A DNA stretch of 22,725 bases from QZKY01 sp964488675 (lineage in GTDB: Bacteria > Pseudomonadota > Gammaproteobacteria > Burkholderiales > Burkholderiaceae_D). Of the stretch, positions 15,134 to 20,764 are shown piece by piece. The stretch is from positions 1 through 22,725 of the forward strand of contig CAZAWA010000024.1 of NCBI GenBank assembly GCA_964488675.1. The letters are read 5' to 3'. The number at the start of each line of letters is the position of its first letter. Within the stretch, counting starts at the first letter, position 1. The notes beneath the pieces are model-generated. The model had not been told where the DNA came from, did no database searches, and worked only from the letters and a program-made list of their open reading frames with translations. The position numbers and the translations under genes were made by a program.

Positions 15134-15139
15134 AAGGCT

Positions 15140-15163
15140 TCAACACTTTAATAGAACGCCTCG
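15140..15163 (-). repeat. Right terminal inverted repeat of the element
   Basis: Read on the minus strand this begins CGAGGCGTTC and ends TTAAAGTGTTGA. It matches the left end at 22 of 24 positions. Confidence 0.8.
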
Positions 15164-15173
15164 GCTGTTCAGG
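15164..15173. repeat. Right copy of 10-bp direct repeat (target-site duplication)
   Basis: GCTGTTCAGG is identical to 12729-12738 and in the same orientation. The next two bases (CG) also match the start of the left terminal repeat, so the shared direct repeat appears as 12 bp. The symmetrical reading gives a 10-bp duplication. Confidence 0.8.
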
Positions 15174-15198
15174 CGCCCTTTTTATTTCTCTCTCCGTA

Positions 15199-15552
15199 TC
15201 AGACTGGGGTCGATGGTGTTGGCTCGGGCATGTGCTTGATGGTTTCCCGTGTGTGATCCTTGATCTTGCCCTTGTGCTTGAGAACGGTTCTGTCAAGTTT
15301 GTCTATTACCAGGTCAATGGCAGCATACAAATCCTGCGAGACGCTTTCCACATGAATCGCCTTGCCGCTCAAGTTCATGTTGATTTCTGCCTTTTGTCGC
15401 TTTTCCTTTTCCGGAAGGGTGTCTATGCTCAGGATGACCGAAATATCAATCACATTTTCAAATCTTCTTGTGATACGGTCAAGCTTGCTTTTTACATATT
15501 CCCGTATGGCGGGAGTCACTTCGAGATGATGCCCACTGATGGTGAGATTCAT
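15199..15552 (-). CDS. hpf: Ribosome hibernation promoting factor HPF
   Basis: This 117-residue protein belongs to the short HPF/YfiA (sigma-54 modulation) family. It binds the 30S decoding channel in stationary phase and promotes inactive 100S ribosome dimers. The sequence starts MNLTISGHHLEVTPAIREYV, has the basic helix KLDRITRRF, and contains the VESVSQDLYAAIDLVIDKLD segment typical of the family. The short length means it lacks the dimerising C-terminal domain of long HPF. AGGAG precedes the ATG. It lies 88 nt downstream of rpoN, the classic neighbour. Genes that usually follow (ptsN, hprK) are absent here, and the inserted element lies downstream instead. Confidence 0.96.
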   Translation of the reverse strand: MNLTISGHHLEVTPAIREYVKSKLDRITRRFENVIDISVILSIDTLPEKEKRQKAEINMNLSGKAIHVESVSQDLYAAIDLVIDKLDRTVLKHKGKIKDHTRETIKHMPEPTPSTPV

Positions 15553-15601
15553 ACAATTCTCCTAATGAAGCAGCCGGTTTGAATCCTGCCCTGCCCGTAT
15601 A

Positions 15602-15619
15602 TCCTGTAACAATGCAGGA
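15602..15619 (-). promoter_or_regulatory. Small hairpin in the rpoN-hpf spacer
   Basis: TCCTG and CAGGA arms (5 bp, 8-nt loop) lie in the 88-nt gap between rpoN and hpf. A TATACG hexamer overlaps this area on the minus strand, with a poor -35. It might be part of an hpf-specific promoter or a processing site; the evidence is thin. Confidence 0.2.
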
Positions 15620-15640
15620 CGAAACGACTTAAAAAAACAA

Positions 15641-17107
15641 CTACAAAGACTTGCGCAGATTCACTGGAGGAATTTTCAGGGCTTCACGGTATTTTGCGAC
15701 AGTTCGTCTCGCAATGACCATGCCCTGTTCTCCGAGCATCTCTGCAATTTTGCTGTCGGAAAAGGGATTTTTTTGGTCTTCGGCTCCTATCAGTTGCTTT
15801 ATCAGTTCACGAATCGCCGTTGAAGATGCTTCACCCCCTGCTTCTGTGGCGATGTGGCTGCCAAAAAAGTATTTCAACTCGAACATTCCATGCGGGGTCA
15901 GCATGTATTTCTGGGTGGTAACACGAGAAATGGTGCTCTCATGCAGCCCCAGTGTATCAGCAATTTCACGCAGCACAAGTGGGCGCATGGCTACTGCGCC
16001 ATGCGAAAAGAAGTTCTTTTGACGTTCGACAATAGCTTGCGCAACACGGAGGATGGTGTCGAAGCGTTGTCGCATATTTTTGATTAGCCATTTTGCTTCT
16101 TGTAACTGCGAGGCAAGAGTCGCATCGCCACGATTATTTTTCAGGATGCCGGCATACATCGAATTTAGTTGCAAGCGAGGAATCACTTCCTGGTTTAGTT
16201 CGACATGCCAGCTATTCTTGCCGCGCTTGACGATCACATCTGGCACGACGGAGTCTGCAACATCGTTGGCAAAGGCTGCGCCCGGGTGCGGGTGGCACTG
16301 ACGAATAACGACTTGCGCTTCGCGCAGATCTTCATCATCGCAATCCAGCGCCTTTTTCAGCCTGTTGAAATCGCGTTGTGCAAACAGGGAAAGATGGTGC
16401 TCAACGATAGCCAGCGCCATTTTGCGTGTCACGAACGGAATGCGGGGCAATTGCCGGATCTGAATCGCCAGGCATTCCGACACGCTGCGCGCACCGATGC
16501 CAATCGGCTCAAATTTTTGAAGCAGGGCGAGCGCAGCCGACATCTCATCCACATCGATGCCGAGTTCAGGTGGCAGCCAGGACAGGATGTCTTCGAGCGA
16601 TTCCTGCAGGTAGCCATTGTCATCGAGCGCGTCAATCAGCAGCGTGACCAATGCCTGGGTGCGCTGGCCGCGCACGGTAAGGCGCATTTGCTCCAGCAGA
16701 TGTTCGCGCAGCGTTTCGTGATGCGCCTCAATTTGCGGGCGGGAGTCTTCATCGTCCGGTGATTTGCTGGGCCGTGAGGCATCCTCAAAACTCCAGTCAG
16801 AATCAGGCGTGTCGGCATTCTGGCGATCATCGGCGCCACCCGAAGCTTCCGGGGTTGCATCGCCAGGCGATGATTCTGACGCGCTTTCGGAAGCCGATCC
16901 TTGTTGATTGATGGCGCCGTCGGCCAGTAGCCGCAGCGAGCGATCAAGCGGATCATCCAGTCTTTCCAGCAGCGGATTGTTCAGCATGATCAGCTCAAGT
17001 TCCTGTTGCAATTCCAGCGTTGAAAGTTGCAACAGGCGGATTGATTGCTGCAACTGCGGTGTCAACGCGAGGTGTTGCGAGGTGCGGAGCTGGAGAGATT
17101 GTTTCAT
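15641..17107 (-). CDS. rpoN: RNA polymerase sigma-54 factor RpoN
   Basis: This alternative sigma factor recognises -24/-12 promoters and needs AAA+ activators; in related bacteria it often controls nitrogen use, motility and pili. It has 488 residues from the ATG at 17107. The N-terminal Gln/Leu-rich activator-interaction region (1-50, with LTPQLQQSIRLLQLS) is followed by an acidic linker (about 60-115) and the core-binding region. The helix-turn-helix (LREIADTLGLHESTISRVT) and the C-terminal RpoN box ARRTVAKYRE (466-475) complete it. The open frame continues upstream into lptB, but the conserved MKQSLQLR start is 13 nt after the lptB stop. Order lptB-rpoN-hpf is conserved across proteobacteria. 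Confidence 0.97.
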   Translation of the reverse strand: MKQSLQLRTSQHLALTPQLQQSIRLLQLSTLELQQELELIMLNNPLLERLDDPLDRSLRLLADGAINQQGSASESASESSPGDATPEASGGADDRQNADTPDSDWSFEDASRPSKSPDDEDSRPQIEAHHETLREHLLEQMRLTVRGQRTQALVTLLIDALDDNGYLQESLEDILSWLPPELGIDVDEMSAALALLQKFEPIGIGARSVSECLAIQIRQLPRIPFVTRKMALAIVEHHLSLFAQRDFNRLKKALDCDDEDLREAQVVIRQCHPHPGAAFANDVADSVVPDVIVKRGKNSWHVELNQEVIPRLQLNSMYAGILKNNRGDATLASQLQEAKWLIKNMRQRFDTILRVAQAIVERQKNFFSHGAVAMRPLVLREIADTLGLHESTISRVTTQKYMLTPHGMFELKYFFGSHIATEAGGEASSTAIRELIKQLIGAEDQKNPFSDSKIAEMLGEQGMVIARRTVAKYREALKIPPVNLRKSL

Positions 17108-17120
17108 TGCGATGTTTCCG

Positions 17121-17864
17121 CTACATCCGGAAATGCTCACCCAGATAAACGCGACGAACTGACTCGTCGGCGATGATTTCCTCCGGATGGCCGCTGGCCA
17201 GAACCGAACCCTGGTTGATGATGTATGCGCGATCACAGATGCCGAGCGTCTCGCGCACATTGTGATCGGTGATGAGTACGCCGATCCCGCGCTCCTTCAG
17301 AAAGCGCACGATGCGCTGGATTTCGATCACGGCAATCGGGTCGATGCCGGCGAAGGGTTCGTCAAGCAGAATGAAGCGCGGGTTGGTCGCAAGCGAGCGC
17401 GCGATTTCCACCCGCCGCCGTTCGCCGCCGGAAAGAGACATAGCCTGATTGCCCCGTATTTTTTCGATCTGAAGTTCCGCCAGCAGACGGTTCAGGCGGT
17501 CATCCATTTCGCTCCTGGAAAGGGGTTTGCCCTCATCCTGCTGCAATTCCAGCACGGCGCGGATATTGTCCTCGACATTCAGTTTGCGAAAGACCGACGC
17601 CTCCTGCGGCAGGTATGACAGGCCGAGCTTGGCGCGTCGGTGGATCGGCAGTCGCGAAATGTTGGTGCTGTCAAGGTGGATGCTGCCACCGTCTGATGGT
17701 ACCAGGCCGACAATCATGTAAAACGAAGTGGTCTTGCCAGCACCGTTCGGGCCGAGCAAACCGACCACTTCGCCGCTTTCAACGCTCAATGACACATCAT
17801 GAACAACGGTGCGTTGCCCATAGGATTTTTCCAGGCCTTGAACGACCAAGGTGCTGTTTGCCAT
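17121..17864 (-). CDS. lptB: Lipopolysaccharide export ATPase LptB
   Basis: This cytoplasmic ABC ATPase powers extraction of lipopolysaccharide from the inner membrane with LptF/LptG and LptC. The 247 residues show Walker A GPNGAGKT (38-45), Q-loop Q86, signature LSGGE (143-147), Walker B ending FILLDEP (163-169) and the switch histidine in ITDH (H200). The ATG at 17864 is one base after the lptA stop (TAACATG), with AGG in GGCAGGTAAC as ribosome-binding site. An upstream ATG at 17906 lies inside lptA and is not needed. Confidence 0.97.
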   Translation of the reverse strand: MANSTLVVQGLEKSYGQRTVVHDVSLSVESGEVVGLLGPNGAGKTTSFYMIVGLVPSDGGSIHLDSTNISRLPIHRRAKLGLSYLPQEASVFRKLNVEDNIRAVLELQQDEGKPLSRSEMDDRLNRLLAELQIEKIRGNQAMSLSGGERRRVEIARSLATNPRFILLDEPFAGIDPIAVIEIQRIVRFLKERGIGVLITDHNVRETLGICDRAYIINQGSVLASGHPEEIIADESVRRVYLGEHFRM

Positions 17865-17865
17865 G

Positions 17866-18513
17866 TTACCTGCCCTTTTCACTATCCTGGCTCCTGGGCG
17901 CGTCAACGATGCTTGACTTGTCCGAACTCCAGGACTTTGCCTTGTCGCTGCCTTTTACCTTGGCTTTTTCTTTGTTCTCCTCGCGGGGCTGGATCACGAC
18001 CTTGATGCGTCCTTCGCCCGGCTTGCTGACGCCGGTTGCGGAGTTGTTAACCGAATAAAATTCGGTCTTGGCATCATAGGAAATGAATTCGCCATCCACC
18101 TCGTCTGTCACTTTTGCCCCGTCGAGCCGTTTCAGCTTCGCGCGGGTAAACAGTTTGGAAATTTCGGTTTTGCCATCGTATTCCATGCGTTCTGCGTAGC
18201 CCTCGACCCAGAGATTCTGGCCGCCATCGCGCTTCTGGCGAAAAGACGCCTGCCCGCCAGCGGGCGCGTAGAGCGTGCCGTACTGATAGCCGGCCGGGTC
18301 CTGCTTCAAAACCATCTTGTGTCCCTTCATGATCAGTGTGCCGCGCGTCATTCGCACATTGCCAGTGAAGGTGTTGACTTGCGACACATCGTCGTAGTTC
18401 ATCTGATCCGCTTCGACATGGGTCGGTTGCCTGGCGTCGGCTTTCTCTGCACGCGCGCCTGTGGACACGGCCAGTCCAAGGGTCAGAAGCAAAATGAGGG
18501 GAAGGGATTTCAT
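17866..18513 (-). CDS. lptA: Lipopolysaccharide transport periplasmic protein LptA
   Basis: This periplasmic bridge protein carries lipopolysaccharide from LptC to the outer-membrane LptD. The 215 residues include a signal peptide (cleavage after ARA, residue 22) and an OstA-type beta-jellyroll domain. Conserved features are PTHVEADQMNYDD (about 30-42) and the TFTGNVRMTRGTLIMKG strand pair (about 48-64). The C-terminal 40 residues are Lys/Ser-rich and probably disordered. The ATG at 18513 gives a proper signal peptide; an upstream ATG at 18594 would prepend a non-conserved Cys/Pro-rich segment overlapping lptC. The ribosome-binding site is weak and the lptC stop lies 19 nt upstream. Confidence 0.96.
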   Translation of the reverse strand: MKSLPLILLLTLGLAVSTGARAEKADARQPTHVEADQMNYDDVSQVNTFTGNVRMTRGTLIMKGHKMVLKQDPAGYQYGTLYAPAGGQASFRQKRDGGQNLWVEGYAERMEYDGKTEISKLFTRAKLKRLDGAKVTDEVDGEFISYDAKTEFYSVNNSATGVSKPGEGRIKVVIQPREENKEKAKVKGSDKAKSWSSDKSSIVDAPRSQDSEKGR

Positions 18514-18532
18514 GGGCTGTTTCGCTGGTGGG

Positions 18533-19123
18533 TTATGGCCTGGGTGCCATGGTGACGCGGGTCTGGCGGTGCAGTCGCATCTCGCCGGTGGCATTATTGG
18601 CGAACATTCCTACGCCGTGCATGGTGGAATTGCCTCGCTGGATAATGACCGGCTTGTCGGTTTGCATCGAGTCTTCATCCGGAAAAACAAGCAGATATTC
18701 GGTGGCGATGCGCAGGGATTCGGTTGTCGCCGTCGCAGGCCGGTCACCCTTTACATTGCCGTACATATGCACTTTGGTGCTGTCTTCCTTCGCGATGGCG
18801 CTATTCGATCGCATGGTCTGCGGCGGGCGCGATTCGTCCAGGCTCCTGTAGACCGGCAGGTCGATCAGAAGGGAATCGTCAGCAGGGTAGTGCGTCAGTT
18901 TTGTTCCGGTCAGGTGGTATTGCGGCTTTCCGGTTGGCAGCATTTTCACGAAGTTGAAGTTGTAGACAAAATAATCCGGTTCGGTTCTTTGTTCGGTCGA
19001 TTGCGAATCTGCTGCACTTCGTTTGATCACCATGCCCAACCAGAAGCTGCCAAGCGCCATGAATCCGGCCAGCGCCAGAACGACGGTCAGGCGAAAACGC
19101 AGGGCTGAGCGCGCGCTGCTCAT
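18533..19123 (-). CDS. lptC: Lipopolysaccharide export protein LptC
   Basis: This bitopic inner-membrane protein receives lipopolysaccharide from LptB2FG and hands it to LptA. The 196 residues have a single N-terminal transmembrane anchor (about 10-32). A periplasmic jellyroll domain follows, containing YFVYNFNFVKMLPTGKPQYH (about 51-70), KLTHYPADDSL and the C-terminal GVGMFANNATGEMRL. The start overlaps the kdsC stop (ATGA), so expression is coupled. The position between kdsC and lptA is standard. Confidence 0.95.
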   Translation of the reverse strand: MSSARSALRFRLTVVLALAGFMALGSFWLGMVIKRSAADSQSTEQRTEPDYFVYNFNFVKMLPTGKPQYHLTGTKLTHYPADDSLLIDLPVYRSLDESRPPQTMRSNSAIAKEDSTKVHMYGNVKGDRPATATTESLRIATEYLLVFPDEDSMQTDKPVIIQRGNSTMHGVGMFANNATGEMRLHRQTRVTMAPRP

Positions 19124-19647
19124 TCAAGGAAAGGCGCAAGCGCCTTGTCGTAGTTGCCCTGCGCGCGCAGGATGAAGTCGCAGACATTGCGCACGGCGCC
19201 ATTGCCGCCTGCCTCCTGCGTGACGAAATGCACGCGGGCAGTTACTTCCGGATGCCCGTTCGGCACGCCGACCGCGAAGCCGACGCGTGTCAGCACTGGC
19301 AGGTCAATGACATCGTCACCGGCGAAGCCGCATACATCTGCCGTCAGGCCGGTTTGCTTCAGCAAGCGTTCCAGTGCGTCGCGCTTGTTGTGGACGCCCT
19401 GCTGCACGAAGTGGATGCCCAGATCCGTAGCCCGTCGCGTGACGATAGGCGACTGGCGCGCGGTGATGATCGCGGTTTGCACGCCGGAGTCCTGCAGCAG
19501 GCGGATGCCTTGCCCGTCATGCACATGAAAACGCTTGATGATTTCGCCTTCCGCGCCGAAATGCAGGCCGCCGTCGGTCAGCACGCCATCGACATCAAAG
19601 ATCATCAGCTTGATTCTTGCTGCACGAGTTATCGCTTCGGTATGCAT
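19120..19647 (-). CDS. kdsC: 3-Deoxy-D-manno-octulosonate 8-phosphate phosphatase KdsC
   Basis: This HAD-superfamily phosphatase removes phosphate from Kdo-8-phosphate to give Kdo, needed for the lipopolysaccharide inner core. The 175 residues are typical of the small C0-type tetrameric enzyme. Motif 1 is DVDGVLTDGG with nucleophile D18 and acid D20, motif 2 is the threonine in IITARQS (61-67), the lysine KRD lies at 88-90, and motif 4 is GDDVIDLPVL (110-119). The ATG overlaps the kdsD stop (TGATG). It works directly with kdsD upstream and supplies the substrate of the system exported by lptC-lptA-lptB. Confidence 0.97.
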   Translation of the reverse strand: MHTEAITRAARIKLMIFDVDGVLTDGGLHFGAEGEIIKRFHVHDGQGIRLLQDSGVQTAIITARQSPIVTRRATDLGIHFVQQGVHNKRDALERLLKQTGLTADVCGFAGDDVIDLPVLTRVGFAVGVPNGHPEVTARVHFVTQEAGGNGAVRNVCDFILRAQGNYDKALAPFLE

Positions 19648-20666
19648 CAGATCACCTTTGCCTGTGTCAGATCATGAATGTGGAGTGCGCCGACCAATAT
19701 GCCATCGGCATCGGACACTAGCAGCTGATTGATCCGGTGCTGCTCCATCACGCCGACTGCGTCAACCGCCAGCTGGTTCGGCCCGATGCTGCGCGGATTT
19801 TTGTGCATGATGTCAGCCATGGTCAGAGCCGCAAGGTTTTTTCCCGATTCGATCAGGCGCCTCAGATCGCCATCGGTAAAGATGCCAACGGCGCGCTCCG
19901 CATCATCGACGACTGCGGTCATCGCCAGCCCCTTGTGCGAGATTTCCATCAGCGCCGAGATAAGTGAGGTGTCCGGTTTGACGCGTGGCATCGCGTTGCC
20001 GGTGCGCATGATGTCCTTCACCAGCGTCAGCAGCCGACGGCCAAGTGCGCCTCCCGGGTGCGAGCGCGCAAAGTCTTCCTCGCGGAAGCCCCGGGCATCG
20101 AGCAGCGCGACCGCAAGCGCATCGCCCAATGCCAGCGTCGCCGTGGTGCTGGCGGTCGGTGCCAGATTGAGCGGGCAGGCTTCTTTTTCAACGCGGATGT
20201 TCAGATGCACATTGGCCAGTTGTGCCAGGCTGGATTCCGGATTGCCGGTCAGCGCGATCAGTGGCGCGCCCATGCGCTTGATGATTGGAACAATCGCGGT
20301 CAACTCCTCGGCTTCACCGGAATACGAAATCGCGATGAAGGCATCCTTGGACTTGATCATGCCCAGATCGCCGTGAGCAGCTTCCGACGGATGGATGAAC
20401 AGTGCCGGCGAGCCGGTCGATGCCAGCGTTGCGGCGATTTTGCGCGCGATGTGACCGGATTTGCCGATGCCGGACACAACCACGCGCCCGTCGCACTTCA
20501 GCAGAACTTCCACGGCCTGCGCGAAGCTGCCGCTGGCATCGTTTGCCAGCCTTTCTTTCAGCGCCAGCAGCGCATCCGCCTCGATTTGCAGGGTTTCGCC
20601 GGCAAGTTGCAGCGAGCGCTGCGGATCGAAGGCAGGGGGCGGGGTTTCAGGGGCGGAATCTCTCAT
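19647..20666 (-). CDS. kdsD: D-arabinose 5-phosphate isomerase KdsD
   Basis: This enzyme converts ribulose-5-phosphate to arabinose-5-phosphate, the first committed precursor of Kdo. The 339 residues contain an N-terminal sugar isomerase (SIS) domain with VVSGIGKSGHIARK (63-76) and HPSEAAHGD (92-100), followed by two CBS domains (about 220-272 and 285-337). This is the KdsD/GutQ layout. The ATG has no Shine-Dalgarno sequence, and a TATACT hexamer ends only 6 bp before it, so the transcript may be nearly leaderless. It is first in the kdsD-kdsC-lptCAB-rpoN-hpf series and divergent from the antiporter gene. Confidence 0.96.
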   Translation of the reverse strand: MRDSAPETPPPAFDPQRSLQLAGETLQIEADALLALKERLANDASGSFAQAVEVLLKCDGRVVVSGIGKSGHIARKIAATLASTGSPALFIHPSEAAHGDLGMIKSKDAFIAISYSGEAEELTAIVPIIKRMGAPLIALTGNPESSLAQLANVHLNIRVEKEACPLNLAPTASTTATLALGDALAVALLDARGFREEDFARSHPGGALGRRLLTLVKDIMRTGNAMPRVKPDTSLISALMEISHKGLAMTAVVDDAERAVGIFTDGDLRRLIESGKNLAALTMADIMHKNPRSIGPNQLAVDAVGVMEQHRINQLLVSDADGILVGALHIHDLTQAKVI

Positions 20667-20672
20667 GAGCGA

Positions 20673-20678
20673 AGTATA
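20673..20678 (-). promoter_or_regulatory. Candidate -10 element of kdsD
   Basis: TATACT on the minus strand lies immediately upstream of the kdsD ATG, placing a start site at or within a base or two of the ATG. No matching -35 is present at 16-18 bp. It is reported because the gene also lacks a ribosome-binding site. Confidence 0.3.
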
Positions 20679-20732
20679 AACGAATTCCTAAAAGCAAAAA
20701 CCCTGCCATGCTGAAAATAGCCGCACTGGCGT

Positions 20733-20738
20733 TACAAT
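20733..20738 (+). promoter_or_regulatory. Candidate -10 element of the antiporter gene
   Basis: TACAAT lies 26 bp before the antiporter ATG, with CTGAAA at 20711-20716 as a fair -35 (4 of 6 matches, 16-bp spacing). The divergent spacer to kdsD is only 98 bp, so the two promoters would be close together. Confidence 0.35.
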
Positions 20739-20764
20739 GTCACCTGACTGTCCATCCTGCCCTC

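Larger units (their letters stand above)
12739..15163. mobile_element. Transposase-less passenger element with terminal inverted repeats (mobile insertion cassette type)
   Basis: The 2425-bp stretch begins and ends with 24-bp terminal inverted repeats (12739-12762 and 15140-15163, 22 of 24 positions identical). It is bracketed by the perfect 10-bp direct repeat GCTGTTCAGG. The interior is visibly AT-rich: the row at 13381 has 23 G/C of 60, while the row at 10801 in aroB has 39 of 60. It carries two leftward genes of unknown function, a possible gene remnant and a strong hairpin near its right end. No transposase or recombinase is recognisable, so mobilisation would need an enzyme in trans. 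That design matches mobile insertion cassettes such as MIC231, which use IS4-family ends. A 10-bp duplication fits IS4-type transposition, but assigning the family from ends alone is inference. Confidence 0.78.

Noticed and set aside
12719..15183. Integron attC sites or a CRISPR unit at the flanking repeats
   Set aside because: The core-site motifs of attC are missing, there is no integrase, and only two inverted copies exist. Terminal inverted repeats with a target duplication explain the pattern better.
12719..15183. Two independent copies of a dispersed terminator repeat after dgt and hpf
   Set aside because: The loop sequence GCTGTTCAGG is in direct orientation in both copies while the rest is inverted. 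Duplication of one terminator as a unit would invert the whole repeat. Insertion into a single hairpin accounts for both.
15641..17260. Longer rpoN frame starting at 17260
   Set aside because: The extra 51 residues are encoded within lptB and are not conserved in type. The sigma-54 N-terminus begins at the ATG at 17107.
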